A stretch of DNA of 64,000 nucleotides from Histidinibacterium lentulum (GTDB lineage Bacteria > Pseudomonadota > Alphaproteobacteria > Rhodobacterales > Rhodobacteraceae): contig NZ_ML119082.1 of assembly GCF_003789055.1 (NCBI RefSeq), positions 248,001 to 312,000 of the forward strand, in the 5' to 3' direction. The notes beneath the pieces were generated by a model. It was given only the letters and a program-made list of their open reading frames with translations, made no database searches and was not told where the DNA came from. How positions within the stretch are numbered: the stretch's first letter is position 1; each line of letters opens with the position of its first letter. This document shows positions 27,478 to 38,902 of the stretch, piece by piece. Made by a program: the position numbers and the translations under genes.

Positions 27478-28257
27478 ATGGTCCCCATGGTCTTCGACAT
27501 CGCCGTCATCGCCCTGTCCCTTGCCGCCCTCGCCTATGTGGGCCGGTCCCTGATGCGCGCCCGCCCGGGTCTCGCGGAAGGGGCGGTCGACGCCTATCGC
27601 GACGAGGTCCTCGAAGGCCCGGACGACGGACAGACCCTCGGCCTGTTGCGCAGCGCCCTGACGCTCCGGCGCCGCGAGCCGACGGACGAGGCAGCCGCGC
27701 CCGAGGTCGCCCCCGGGGACCAGGACCCGACGCCAGCGCCCCGGGCCGCCGCGCCTCCCGCCGAAGAGCACGATGCGGGATCGGACTCCGCGTCGGCCGC
27801 CGGGGACGACGTGCCGGCGGAGCCCGCGGCACCCGCGTCTGCCGACGCTCCCGCGCCGGAGGTGCCGAAGGAGGTCCTGATCGACATCTGCGGCCCGGGT
27901 GCGCCCGAGGTCGAAGTGGTGGATCTCTCCGATCCCGAGGAGGTGCTCGCCCTCGAATTCGCCGAGGACCCCACCGGGCACCTGCATCTCCTCCACGGAC
28001 GCGCCGAGGCCGAGATCGAGGACGGGATCGCCCGCACCGCCTGGCTCGACGTCTACCTGTCGCGCTCGGACTGGCTCGACCGCAGGGACCTCGACGCGGC
28101 GGGCGAGTTTCCCGAGACGCTCGCGAGCCACCTCCTGCGCATCGACCTCGGGCGCACGGTGACGCGTCCCGACGGAACGGTCACGGGCGCCATCAACGAG
28201 GACCCCGAACTCTATTTCGATCGGGAGATCGCCTCCGAGATCGATTTCAGCGTCTGA
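27478..28257 (+). CDS. Membrane-anchored protein with Pro/Ala/acidic linker, unknown function
   Basis: Unrecognised protein of 259 aa. One N-terminal membrane segment (about residues 4-24, FDIAVIALSLAALAYVG) leads into a long low-complexity linker rich in Ala, Pro, Glu and Asp (about 70-135), then a folded-looking C-terminal domain (about 140-259) with VEVVDLSDPEEVLALEF and LLHGRAEAEIEDG. This implies a tether holding a soluble domain away from the inner membrane. ATG 27478 has no well-placed ribosome site; a TTG at 27469 does (GGAGG at 27457-27461) and would add three residues. Convergent with the methyltransferase gene. Confidence 0.72.
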   Translation: MVPMVFDIAVIALSLAALAYVGRSLMRARPGLAEGAVDAYRDEVLEGPDDGQTLGLLRSALTLRRREPTDEAAAPEVAPGDQDPTPAPRAAAPPAEEHDAGSDSASAAGDDVPAEPAAPASADAPAPEVPKEVLIDICGPGAPEVEVVDLSDPEEVLALEFAEDPTGHLHLLHGRAEAEIEDGIARTAWLDVYLSRSDWLDRRDLDAAGEFPETLASHLLRIDLGRTVTRPDGTVTGAINEDPELYFDREIASEIDFSV

Positions 28258-28272
28258 TCGGACATCCGGACT

Positions 28273-29040
28273 TCACGGGCCACCGCCCTCGCGCCGCGAC
28301 GGTTGCGGCGCAGGCTGACCGATGCCCTCGAGCACCTTCAGCGGTCGCGTCACCGCCTCCGGCAGCCCCGGGCGCATGGGCGAGACGACCTGCTTGCTCA
28401 CCTCGACCATAAGCACGCCGCCCGCCTTGAACACCGGCACATGCCGGCCCACGCTTTCCATCACCGCGGCCGACCGCCGCCACCCCTTTCGTTCCGACGG
28501 AGGCTGGTAAAGCGTGGAGATCGCCTGTTCGATCTGGAACCGGTGCGCCTTCAGCTGCGCCTCGAGCTGCCCCAGCGAATAGGGTCGGCCATAGCCGAAG
28601 GGCGTACGGTCCGAGCGCGACCACAGCCCCTGGCGATTCGGCACCACGAAGACCGCCCGGCCCTCCGGCGCCAGCACCCGCCAAGCCTCTCCGAGCACCG
28701 CAGAGACATGCTCCGAGGTCTCGAGGCCATGCAGCATCACCAGCCGGTCCACGGTCCCCGTGGACACCGGCCAGAGCGTTTCGCGGCAGAGGACGCTGAC
28801 ATTCGGCATGCCCGCTGGCCAGGGCATCACGCCCTGCGGCCCCGGCATCAGCGCCACGACCCGGCGCGCCTCCGCAAGAAACGGGCGCAGCAGCGGCACC
28901 GCGAAGCCGAAGCCGAGCACGCTGAGCCCGTCCGGCCTCGGCCACATCCGCACCAGTTCATCGCGGATCACCTTCTGCGCCGCGCGCCCCAGCGGACTGC
29001 GATAATAGAACCCCCGCAGGTCCACGACGTCGAGATGCAT
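28273..29040 (-). CDS. Class I SAM-dependent methyltransferase
   Basis: Soluble protein of 255 aa with a UbiE/Methyltransf_11-type core. The SAM-binding strand [13 protein letters not shown] is a degenerate form of the usual GxGxG loop, followed by [11 protein letters not shown], an [12 protein letters not shown] motif IV and [13 protein letters not shown] after it. C-terminal region rich in basic residues and Pro. Substrate unknown. Divergent from gloB with 63 bases between starts; a methyltransferase/gloB pairing is common in Rhodobacterales, though no shared pathway is established. Confidence 0.82.
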   Translation of the reverse strand: MHLDVVDLRGFYYRSPLGRAAQKVIRDELVRMWPRPDGLSVLGFGFAVPLLRPFLAEARRVVALMPGPQGVMPWPAGMPNVSVLCRETLWPVSTGTVDRLVMLHGLETSEHVSAVLGEAWRVLAPEGRAVFVVPNRQGLWSRSDRTPFGYGRPYSLGQLEAQLKAHRFQIEQAISTLYQPPSERKGWRRSAAVMESVGRHVPVFKAGGVLMVEVSKQVVSPMRPGLPEAVTRPLKVLEGIGQPAPQPSRREGGGP

Positions 29041-29103
29041 TGCACCCGGTCCCCGGTCAGGTCACGCTCGGGGTCGAGCATACCAGCAGATTGCGGGAGC
29101 GCC

Positions 29104-29865
29104 ATGACCCTCGACCTCGTCACGATTCCCTGCCGCCAGGACAATTACGCCTTTCTCGTGCATGACGCCGCTTCCGGCGCCACGGCCCTGGTCGACGCGC
29201 CTGAGGCCGCGCCGATCGAGACCGAGCTGGCACGCCGGGGCTGGCGCCTGTCGGATATCCTGATCACCCATCACCATGGCGATCACGTCGAGGCCGTGGA
29301 GGCCCTGCGCCCCGGCGCACGCGTCATCGGCGCCGCGGCCGACGCGCACCGCCTGCCACCCCTCGATCTCTCGGTCGCCGAGGGCGATCCGCTCACGGTC
29401 TGCGGCGAGGCGGTGACCGTTCTCGATGTCTCCGGCCACACGGTCGGCCATCTCGCCTTCCACTTCCCCGCCTCGGGTATCGTCTTTACCGCCGACAGCC
29501 TGATGGCCCTCGGGTGCGGCCGTCTCTTCGAAGGCACGGCCACGCAGATGTGGGAGAGCCTGCAGAAGCTCGCCGCCCTGCCGCCGGAAACCCTCGTCTG
29601 TTCGGGACATGAATACACCGCCTCGAACGCCCGGTTCGCCCTGACCATTGAACCGGACAATCCGAAGCTTATTTCTCGGGCAGACGCCATAGACGCGGCC
29701 CGGGCGGAGGGTCGCCCGACCGTTCCCTCGACGCTCAAGGAAGAGCTGGAGACCAACCCCTTCCTGCGCGCCGACGCCCTTCCAGTAAGGACCGGCGTCG
29801 GCATGGGCGATGCGCCCGCCGCCGAGGTTTTCGCCGAAGTCCGCGCCCGCAAGGACAGGTTCTGA
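29104..29865 (+). CDS. gloB: Hydroxyacylglutathione hydrolase (glyoxalase II)
   Basis: Zinc-dependent metallo-beta-lactamase-fold hydrolase, 253 aa, that splits S-lactoylglutathione to lactate and glutathione, ending methylglyoxal detoxification. The metal motif THHHGDH (H56, H58, D60, H61) is followed by SGHTVGH, FTADSLM with the bridging Asp, and CSGHEYT. The C-terminal helical HAGH_C domain that binds glutathione (NPFLRAD) is present, separating it from generic MBL hydrolases. GGGAG at 29095-29099 supports the ATG. Confidence 0.94.
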   Translation: MTLDLVTIPCRQDNYAFLVHDAASGATALVDAPEAAPIETELARRGWRLSDILITHHHGDHVEAVEALRPGARVIGAAADAHRLPPLDLSVAEGDPLTVCGEAVTVLDVSGHTVGHLAFHFPASGIVFTADSLMALGCGRLFEGTATQMWESLQKLAALPPETLVCSGHEYTASNARFALTIEPDNPKLISRADAIDAARAEGRPTVPSTLKEELETNPFLRADALPVRTGVGMGDAPAAEVFAEVRARKDRF

Positions 29866-30065
29866 TCCCGCCCGTTTCCGCCGCGGCGGAAATTTCGGCA
29901 AGCACCGAGGGATCACGGCCCGGTAACACGCGTTAACATCCGATGTGAGCGCGCATCGACAAAAAAGACCTTGAAGGATCGCGGACGAAAGCGAACTTTA
30001 AGACTACGAGGCCACGGTTGCGCGGGGCATCCCCCGCCGACCCCGAAGCGAAAGGAGCACGTCCC

Positions 30066-32393
<2,328 letters not shown>

Positions 32394-32400
32394 CCTTCCG

Positions 32401-32428
32401 GCGCCGCGCGGCCCCTGCCGCGCGGCGC
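32401..32428 (+). terminator. Hairpin after clpA (terminator candidate)
   Basis: Perfect 12-base-pair stem GCGCCGCGCGGC / GCCGCGCGGCGC with a four-base loop, starting 7 bases after the clpA stop. No T tract follows, so it may stabilise the mRNA 3' end rather than terminate intrinsically. Confidence 0.5.
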
Positions 32429-32610
32429 TGCACTGCGCCGCCGCCCTGGCGCACAGGACGTGCCCCCACCCCATGACCTCGCGCGCCCCGCTACATACGG
32501 CGGAGAGTTCGGCGCGCAACCATAGCGCGACCCGATCCGGACCCGGGGCCAGCCGCGAACCATCTCCGACGCCCCTGCCCTTCCCACGATGAAAGGAGCG
32601 CCGCGCCTCC

Positions 32611-32690
32611 TCCTCATCTGGCCGCGAAGTCTCCCTGTCCGGGGCGCAGCCCCCGCCGGATCGCCCCGGCGCAGCCGGGGCGAAACCGCG
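32611..32690. repeat. Dispersed intergenic repeat (copy b), inverted
   Basis: Reads on the minus strand: hairpin 1 CGCCCCGGC-TGC-GCCGGGGCG (32662-32682), GATCCG spacer, hairpin 2 around GGGG-CTGCG-CCCC (32641-32653), then GGAGACTTCGC and GGCCAGATGAGGA. Compared with copy a the stems differ in sequence but keep base pairing. Confidence 0.75.
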
Positions 32691-32727
32691 ACTTTCCCCA
32701 ACCGCGCGCCGGCCCTATGGTCCGCCC

Positions 32728-33578
32728 ATGCGCCACCTCGCCCCCCTCGTCGCCCTCCTCGCGCTCCCGGCCGCAGCCGACATCGTCCTGGTTCAGCCGC
32801 TCGACTGCGCCCTGGGCGAAACCTGCTTCATCCAGAACTACGTCGACCTCGACCCCTCCCCCGCCGCCCGCGATTTCAACTGCGGGCCGCTGACCTACGA
32901 CGGGCACAAGGGCACCGATTTCGCCCTCCACACTCTCGCCGACCTCGCCGCCTCTCCGCAGGTGCGCGCAGCCGCGGCCGGGACCGTGACCGCCACCCGC
33001 ACCTCCGAGACCGACCGCGACATCTTCGCCCCCGACCCGCCCGAGGTGACCGGGCGGGAATGCCCCCTCGGGACCGTGGGCCTGACCGGGCAGACCGAAT
33101 TTCCGCACCTGCACTTTGCCGTCCGCCGCGACGGGGCGGTCGTCGATCCCTTCGCCCCGGCCGCGCAGACCTGCGGCGCCGCGCCCTCAGACACGCTCTG
33201 GCAGGACCGCCCGCCTATACCCCCGGCGATCTCATCGCCGCCGGCTGGGCCGAGGCCGTCCCCGACTATGCCGCGATCAAGGCCGGAACCGCCGATCAAT
33301 CGGCGATGCTCACCGCCAGTTCCCCGGCCCTCGTCTTCTGGGCCTATGCCTTCGGCGGGAGAGCGGGCGACCTCCTGCGCATCGCGATCACACGGGGCGG
33401 GGAAACGCTCGTGGAAAACGACTTCGTTCTCGAGCGCGACCAGGCCCAGTTCTTCCGGGCCACGGGCCGGCGCACGCCGGCGGGCGGCTGGCTCCCGGGC
33501 ACCTACACCGCCACGGCCAGCCTCGTGCGGGACGGGACCTCCCTCGGAACCCTCACCGGCACCCTGACGCTGAACTAG
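32728..33578 (+). pseudogene. M23 family metallopeptidase, frameshifted in the C-terminal part
   Basis: Exported peptidoglycan endopeptidase-type protein. Signal peptide residues 1-17 (HLAPLVALLALPAAA). LytM zinc motifs are intact: HKGTD (HxxxD) and HLHFAV (HxH). Near 33205-33215 the good reading frame shifts: LWQDRP continues one frame over as AYTPGDLIAAGWAEAVPDY and runs to the TAA at 33578 (ending GTLTGTLTLN). Without the shift the first frame yields an Arg/Pro/Ser-rich tail to 33567. A single missing base explains this. Either a real disruption of the C-terminal domain or a sequence error in GC-rich DNA; the catalytic domain would survive in both cases. Confidence 0.75.
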
Positions 33579-36500
33579 CGCTCCGTCAGCTTCAGCTCGA
33601 TCCGCCGGTTCGCCGCTCTTGCCTCTGCCGTATCGGCGGCAACCAGCGGGCGATGCTCGCCAAACCCCGCCGCGACCAGCCGTTCGGGCGGGAAGGACAG
33701 CGCCTCTTCCATGTAGCGTACCACCGACAGCGCGCGGGCCTGGCTCAGTTCCCAGTTGTCGGCATATTCGCCCTCGCCCGAGAGCGGCACGTTGTCCGTA
33801 TGCCCGTCGACCCGGATCACCCAGTCGATCCCCTCGGGCACCTCGTCCGCGATGTCCTGCAAGAGGCCCACGATCCCGGCGATCTGCCCCTGCCCCGCCG
33901 CCGACAGCTCCGCGCTGCCCGGCGGAAAGAGCACCTCGGACGAGAAGACGAAGCGGTCGCCGACGATCCGCACATCCTCCCGGCCCTCGAGCAGCCGCCG
34001 CATCTCGCCGAAGAAGTTCGAGCGGTACTGCTCGAGGTTCTCCGCCTCCGCCGCCAGTCGCTCTGCCTCGGCCTCGGCCAGCTGGCGCGCCTCTTCCTCG
34101 GCCTCGCGCGCACGCCGCTCCGCCTGCGCCGCCCTGGCGAGCGCGGTGTTGAGCTGCGCGCCCAGCGCATCGACCTGCACCTCGGCGGTCCGGTCCGCCT
34201 CTTCGGCCAGATCGAGCAGCGCCTGAAGGGAGCCCACCTGGTCCCGCAACTGACGCACCTGCTCGTTCAGCAGCTGCACCTCGCGTTGCGCCTCGAGGCT
34301 CAGCTCCTCTTCCTCGCTGAGCTGCGCCGTCGCAGTCGCCAGCAGCGCCTCCCGCCGTCGCGCCTCGGTCCGCGCATCCTCCGCCGCCTGCTCCGCCCGG
34401 TTCTGCGCGGCCAGCGCCTCGGCGAGCCGCGTTTCGAGGTCCTGCTGCGCTGCTTCGAGCGCCGCCGTCTCGTCGCTCAGTTCGGCCTGGGAGAGGATCA
34501 GCTCCGCCAGCCGTTCCTCCAGCGAGGCCCGCTCCGCCGCCGCGGTGGAGGCCTCCACCCGGGCCGCGTCCCGCTCCGCCTGCAATGCCTCCTGAGCCAG
34601 CACAGCCGAGGCAAGCCGCCGCTCCGCCTCCCGTCGGTCCGCCTCGCTCTGTTCGAGCGCCGCACTCAGCGCCTCTTGCGCCGCCGCAAGATCGTCCTCG
34701 GCCAACTCCCGCGCGGTCAGAGCGGCCGCGAGGCGCGCGTCGAGCGAGGCCACCTGCGCCGACAGGTCTGTCGCGGCATCGGTCCCTTCGATGGCCCGGG
34801 CCAGCGCGGCGTTCACCTCGGCCTCGGCAGCCTCCCGCGCCAGCACCGCCGCCGCCAGCCGCTCCTGCATCTGCGCCCGGCTCAGTTCAGCGTCGCGCAG
34901 CGCCTCGTCCAGCGCCGCCCTGGCTGCCTGCAGGTCGCTGTCCGCCGCCTCGCCCGCCGCCAGGGCAGCGGCAAGACGGGCGTCCAGATCGTCGATCCGC
35001 GTCGCGGCTGCTGACAGCTCCTCGCCCAGCGTCTCCTGCAAGCCAATCGCGTCCGCCAGCCGGGAGGCCAAGGCCGCCTGTTCTGCCCGGGCCGCCTCGC
35101 GCTCCAGCACCGCCGAGGCGAGCCGGGTCTGCAGATCCGCGACCTCTGTCTCCGCCTCCGACAGCGCCGCCACCCGCTCCTCTTCCGAGGCCAGCATCGC
35201 CGCAAGCCGCGCTGACAGGTCCTCCGCCTCGGCCTCGGCACCCTCCCGCGCCAGAATAGCCGCCGCGAGCCGGTCGCGCAGCTCGGCTTCCGTTACCTCG
35301 GTCTCCTGCAACGCGGCCTCGGCCGCAGCCAGGGCGGCCTCCGCCTCCTCCCCTTCGGCGAGCGCCGCCGTCAGCCGCGCCGCCAGACCCTCGGCCTCCG
35401 CAGCCGCCGTTTCCCGGGCAAGAACCTCTTCAGCCAGTCGAGCCTGAAGCGCCGCCTCCGTCGTCTCCGCCCGCGCGATGGTGCGTTCCAGCAGCGCCTG
35501 CACCTGCGCCAGCCCCGCCGTCGCCTCCCCCTCCTCCGAGAGCGCCACCGCCAGACGCGCACTCAGCGAACTGCGCGCCGCCTCCGCCTCGTCCAGCGCC
35601 TCCCGCGCCGCCACCAACTCAGCCTCGTTGGCTTCGACGTCGAGAAGAACGGCCGCAAGTCGCGCTTCGAGTCGGCTCGCCTCCTCCTGCCGCTCGGCGG
35701 CCAGCGCCTCCGCCTGCCGCTGGGCCAGAAGGGCCGTTGCCAGCCGGCTGTCGAGATCGGCCTGCTCGGCGGCCATCGATGCCAGCGACGCCTCGGCCGC
35801 CTGCAGTTCCTCCTCGGTCGAGGACACGAGATCGAGCGCCGCCAGAAGCCGCGCGTCGAGCCGGTTACGCTCCGCCGACAGCCGCTGCACCTGCGCCTCC
35901 TGATCGGCCTGAAGCGCCAGCGCCGCCGACAGACGCGCGTCCAGATCCTCCCGCGCCGACCGGGCGGCGGCGAGGAGCGTCAGCGTCTCCTCCGCCTCGC
36001 GGCGCTGTTCCTCCAGCGCCAGCGTCATGGCGGTCAGCTCCGCATCCGCATTCTCGAGCCGCTCCCGCAGGGCCTCCGCCGCGGCGGCCTCCGCCAGCCT
36101 TTCCCGCTCCAGCTCCGACAGGGCCTCGGCATCCTCCGCACGCGCCGCCTCCAGAGAAGCCAGCGACTCCTCGGTCTCGGAGGCCTCGCGCCGCAGATCG
36201 GCCACCAGCGCCTCGAGCGCATCGCTGCGGGCGGCCGCCAGCCGAGCCTCCTCTGCGGTGGCGTCGATCTCGTCCCGCGCCTGTGCCAGCGCGAGGTTCA
36301 ACGCCTCCTGCTCGGAAATCAGCTCTGCCTCCCGCGCCGCCGCGGCCTCGGAGGCGTTGACCAGCCTGTCCCTTTCGGCCGCGAGTTCGTCGCGCTCCTC
36401 GCTCAGGGCCTCGCTCTCGTCGGTCAGCGCCGCGATCCGGTCCTCCGCCGCGGAGCGATCGGCCAGAAGGCCCGCCACCTGCGCCTCGAAGGCGCTGATC

Positions 36501-36892
36501 GTCTCGGCCTGCTCGGCGATCTCGGCCTCGGCCATGTCACGGTCCCGACGCAGCCCCGCCACCTGCGCCTCGAGCCCCGCGATCCGGGACTCCTGGGCCG
36601 CGCGTTCCTCGCCCAGCGCGTCGAGCGACGAGCTGAGAGAGCCGACCTCCGCGGCCAGATTGGCAGACCGGTCCCGTTCGAGGCCCAGCGCGTTCGACAG
36701 GCTGGAGACCTGCTCGGTCAGTTCGACAATGCGGCTGTCCTGGCCCGTAATCGTCTCGCGCAGGGTGTATTGCAGCACCATGAAGATGGTGATGACGAAC
36801 ATCAGCACCAGCAGGAGCCCCGTCATCGCATCGACGAAGCCCGGCCAGATCGAAGCCTGGAAACGCGATCCCGACCTGCGGCTCAGTGCCAT
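33575..36892 (-). CDS. Giant coiled-coil protein with MotB-like anchor and C-terminal OmpA domain
   Basis: Predicted inner-membrane protein of 1105 aa. One membrane segment (about 19-41) opens WPGFVDAMTGLLLVLMF, with D21 where MotB has its proton-binding Asp. Then about 900 residues of Ala/Glu/Arg/Leu-rich coiled coil, with RLAxA motifs recurring at spacings such as 35, 21, 28, 21 and 28, all multiples of seven. The last 140 residues form an OmpA/MotB-like peptidoglycan-binding domain (FPPGSAELS, VDGHTDNVPL, NWELSQARA, RRIELKL). Downstream of, and probably coupled to, the MotA/TolQ-like gene (31 bases). Likely an ion-driven or scaffold complex linking membrane and cell wall; not flagellar by context. 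Confidence 0.85.
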   Translation of the reverse strand: MALSRRSGSRFQASIWPGFVDAMTGLLLVLMFVITIFMVLQYTLRETITGQDSRIVELTEQVSSLSNALGLERDRSANLAAEVGSLSSSLDALGEERAAQESRIAGLEAQVAGLRRDRDMAEAEIAEQAETISAFEAQVAGLLADRSAAEDRIAALTDESEALSEERDELAAERDRLVNASEAAAAREAELISEQEALNLALAQARDEIDATAEEARLAAARSDALEALVADLRREASETEESLASLEAARAEDAEALSELERERLAEAAAAEALRERLENADAELTAMTLALEEQRREAEETLTLLAAARSAREDLDARLSAALALQADQEAQVQRLSAERNRLDARLLAALDLVSSTEEELQAAEASLASMAAEQADLDSRLATALLAQRQAEALAAERQEEASRLEARLAAVLLDVEANEAELVAAREALDEAEAARSSLSARLAVALSEEGEATAGLAQVQALLERTIARAETTEAALQARLAEEVLARETAAAEAEGLAARLTAALAEGEEAEAALAAAEAALQETEVTEAELRDRLAAAILAREGAEAEAEDLSARLAAMLASEEERVAALSEAETEVADLQTRLASAVLEREAARAEQAALASRLADAIGLQETLGEELSAAATRIDDLDARLAAALAAGEAADSDLQAARAALDEALRDAELSRAQMQERLAAAVLAREAAEAEVNAALARAIEGTDAATDLSAQVASLDARLAAALTARELAEDDLAAAQEALSAALEQSEADRREAERRLASAVLAQEALQAERDAARVEASTAAAERASLEERLAELILSQAELSDETAALEAAQQDLETRLAEALAAQNRAEQAAEDARTEARRREALLATATAQLSEEEELSLEAQREVQLLNEQVRQLRDQVGSLQALLDLAEEADRTAEVQVDALGAQLNTALARAAQAERRAREAEEEARQLAEAEAERLAAEAENLEQYRSNFFGEMRRLLEGREDVRIVGDRFVFSSEVLFPPGSAELSAAGQGQIAGIVGLLQDIADEVPEGIDWVIRVDGHTDNVPLSGEGEYADNWELSQARALSVVRYMEEALSFPPERLVAAGFGEHRPLVAADTAEARAANRRIELKLTER

Positions 36893-36923
36893 GCCGTCGT
36901 CTCTCCCCGGGGACCCGCCCGCG

Positions 36924-38078
36924 TCAGCTCTCGCGCTCCGGAGCCCTCTGCCGCACTGCACGGCCCAGGGCCGCGATATCCGTCCTGAGGTCGGCCATCA
37001 CCTCCTGCCGCCCCGCCGCCATCTCCTCGAGAATGCGCAGAAGCTGGACGTCGATGCTCCTTAGCCGCATCCGGCTTTCCGCGTCGATCCCCTCGATGCC
37101 ACTGTCGGCGATCACCTTTATGAGACGATCCTGCCCGTCGGCGACGCGGCCGAGCTGATCTCCCAGGGTGGTGCCGGTCTCCATCTTCTGCGCCAGCGCC
37201 TCCATCGCCCCGGCAAGTTCCCCCAACCGGTCCTCCACCGCCGCCCGGCCCTCGTCGGTGCGGGTGAACATGGTCTGGAGGAGCTCCATCTGTTCCGCGA
37301 GGTTGTCGATGACCTGCCCCATGACACCGGTCTCGCCGCTCTCCTCGCTGAGGCCGACCCGCGTCAGGGTCGACAGCCATTCCTCGAGCTCCCGGTAGAA
37401 GCGGTTCTGCCCGTGCCCGGCGAAGAGCTCCAGAAGCCCCAGCACCAGCGAACCCGCCAGCCCCAGCAGCGACGAGGCAAACGCGACGCCCATGCCGCCG
37501 AGTTGCGTCTGCAGCCCCTCCTGCAGCCGGTTGAAGATATCCGCTCCGCTCTCGCCTTCCTGCGCCGTCAGCGAGCCGATCGTCTGCACGAGCCCCGGAA
37601 CCGTGGTGGCGAGACCATAGAACGTGCCCAGAAGACCAAGGAAGATCAGAAGGTTGACGATGTACCGCGTGATCTCGCGGTCCTCGTCGATGCGCTGGCT
37701 GACCGAGTCGAGGATCGAGCGCGTGGAGGTCGCCGACAGCTGCATCCGCGCCCCGCGCGAGCGCAGCAGCGTCGCAAGCGGCGCCAGAAGGCCGGGCGCC
37801 TGCGTCAGATCGTGCCCCGCCCGTTCCGCGGCAAACCCCTCGATCCACCGCACCGAGCGGATCAGCTGAGCCACCTGCCCGAAGACCGCGACGACGCCCA
37901 CTAGGAACACGAGCAGGATGAACCCGTTGAGATACGGGTTCGCCAGGAACACCGGACCCACCCGGGGCAGAGCGAACCACACGCCCACGCCGACCAGAGC
38001 CAGCACGATCAGCATGGAGACGATCTGCCTCAGGGGCTGGCTGAACTGCGGCGTGGCCTCGACGGCCCGTTTTGCCAT
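36924..38078 (-). CDS. MotA/TolQ/ExbB-like proton channel family protein
   Basis: Inner-membrane protein of 384 aa, partner of the giant OmpA-like protein. Four segments: about 19-38, 50-70, 137-158 (ITRYIVNLLIFLGLLGTFYGLA, quoted in parts as ITRYIVNLLIFLG and LLGTFYGLA) and 190-215 (MGVAFASSLLGLAGSLVLG). Segments 3 and 4 carry the MotA_ExbB core. The C-terminal tail (about 230-384) is long, helical and cytoplasmic. ATG 38078 is chosen for family fit; ATG 38114 is possible and neither has a good ribosome site. The pair is common in Rhodobacterales and of unknown function. Confidence 0.83.
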   Translation of the reverse strand: MAKRAVEATPQFSQPLRQIVSMLIVLALVGVGVWFALPRVGPVFLANPYLNGFILLVFLVGVVAVFGQVAQLIRSVRWIEGFAAERAGHDLTQAPGLLAPLATLLRSRGARMQLSATSTRSILDSVSQRIDEDREITRYIVNLLIFLGLLGTFYGLATTVPGLVQTIGSLTAQEGESGADIFNRLQEGLQTQLGGMGVAFASSLLGLAGSLVLGLLELFAGHGQNRFYRELEEWLSTLTRVGLSEESGETGVMGQVIDNLAEQMELLQTMFTRTDEGRAAVEDRLGELAGAMEALAQKMETGTTLGDQLGRVADGQDRLIKVIADSGIEGIDAESRMRLRSIDVQLLRILEEMAAGRQEVMADLRTDIAALGRAVRQRAPERES

Positions 38079-38173
38079 GACGGATCGGTCCCGGTTAGCT
38101 GCTGCCGCGATCATAGGGACCGCGACGGGTCAAGTCCAAACGCAATAGCGGAAATCCCGGGACTGTCACCCTG

Positions 38174-38698
38174 TCATCTCATCTCGCTCAGGCGCGCGAC
38201 GAGCCAGTCCATGTCCGGATCATGGATGCCGAGCCGATCCAGCTGCGCCGCGGTATTGCGCAGATACTCCACGTTCGGTCCCCGCCCACCCGTCGCCCGT
38301 GCGATCATCTCGGCCTGTGTCTCGAGATCGAAGCTGACATATTGCCGATGCGCGGGGTCGATGACGTAGGCGAGCGCCGCAAGCCGGCGTCCGTCGGTCA
38401 GCAGAAGCTCCACATGCCGCTCGAGGTAGGCCGAGGAGATCAGCTCGCGCTCCCTCAGGTAGGCCAGCACCTCCGCCTCCTCGCCCTCCTTCGCCCTGAG
38501 GGCGAGCCCCGTGCAACTCGCGCCCTTCTGCTCGTCGAGCGCCAGCACGAGGCCCGGCTCTTCCTCGGTGCCCCGGTGATGGACCGACAGCATGCAGAAC
38601 GACCGGTGATAATCGTCGAGATGGGCGAGCACCTCCTCGGCGGGCTCGAACCCCGGGTTCCACAGAAGCGAGCCGTATCCGAAGACCCACAGCGTCAC
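38174..38698 (-). CDS. ChaC-like gamma-glutamylcyclotransferase
   Basis: Cytosolic enzyme of 174 aa. The N-terminal FGYGSLLWNPGF is the substrate-binding YGSL motif of the ChaC/GGCT family; the catalytic Glu is expected within the LRERELISSAYLERHVELLL segment. ChaC enzymes release 5-oxoproline and Cys-Gly from glutathione. GTG 38698 is the start, with GGGAGGG five bases upstream; the long frame beyond is spurious. Stands alone, divergent from the DUF2125 gene. Confidence 0.88.
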   Translation of the reverse strand: MTLWVFGYGSLLWNPGFEPAEEVLAHLDDYHRSFCMLSVHHRGTEEEPGLVLALDEQKGASCTGLALRAKEGEEAEVLAYLRERELISSAYLERHVELLLTDGRRLAALAYVIDPAHRQYVSFDLETQAEMIARATGGRGPNVEYLRNTAAQLDRLGIHDPDMDWLVARLSEMR

Positions 38699-38902
38699 GA
38701 CATCCCTCCCCGTTCCGGCCAGACGCCCGACACCTGACACAAGACGCCCCGAGGCGACAGGGGAGCGGCGGACCGGGCCAGGATCACCGGTGCGCAAAAG
38801 GCGCCCCTTCAACCCTCGGTGCGCGACACCCCCCCGAAAGGCCCGCTGCCCATGCACCTGCCCCCTCTGGACGACCCCCCCGCTTCGCGGCACCTAGGGC
38901 CC

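Larger units (their letters stand above)
32394..32727. other. Intergenic region between clpA and the M23 peptidase gene
   Basis: About 330 bases without a supported gene. It holds a GC-rich hairpin right after clpA (32401-32428) and one inverted copy of the dispersed intergenic repeat (32611-32690). Between them I see nothing definite. Confidence 0.65.

Noticed and set aside
29866-30065. clpS immediately upstream of clpA
   Set aside because: The 200-base gap has no frame resembling ClpS; only promoter-like sequence is possible there.
33200-33220. Programmed ribosomal frameshift in the M23 gene
   Set aside because: No slippery heptamer or following pseudoknot-like structure is apparent at the junction; a missing base is the simpler explanation.
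33575-38078. Zorya-like defence system (ZorA/ZorB) from the MotA-like/MotB-like pair
   Set aside because: No helicase or nuclease partner (ZorC, ZorD or ZorE type) is adjacent and the pair is flanked by housekeeping genes; the giant coiled coil is in the OmpA-domain subunit, unlike ZorB.
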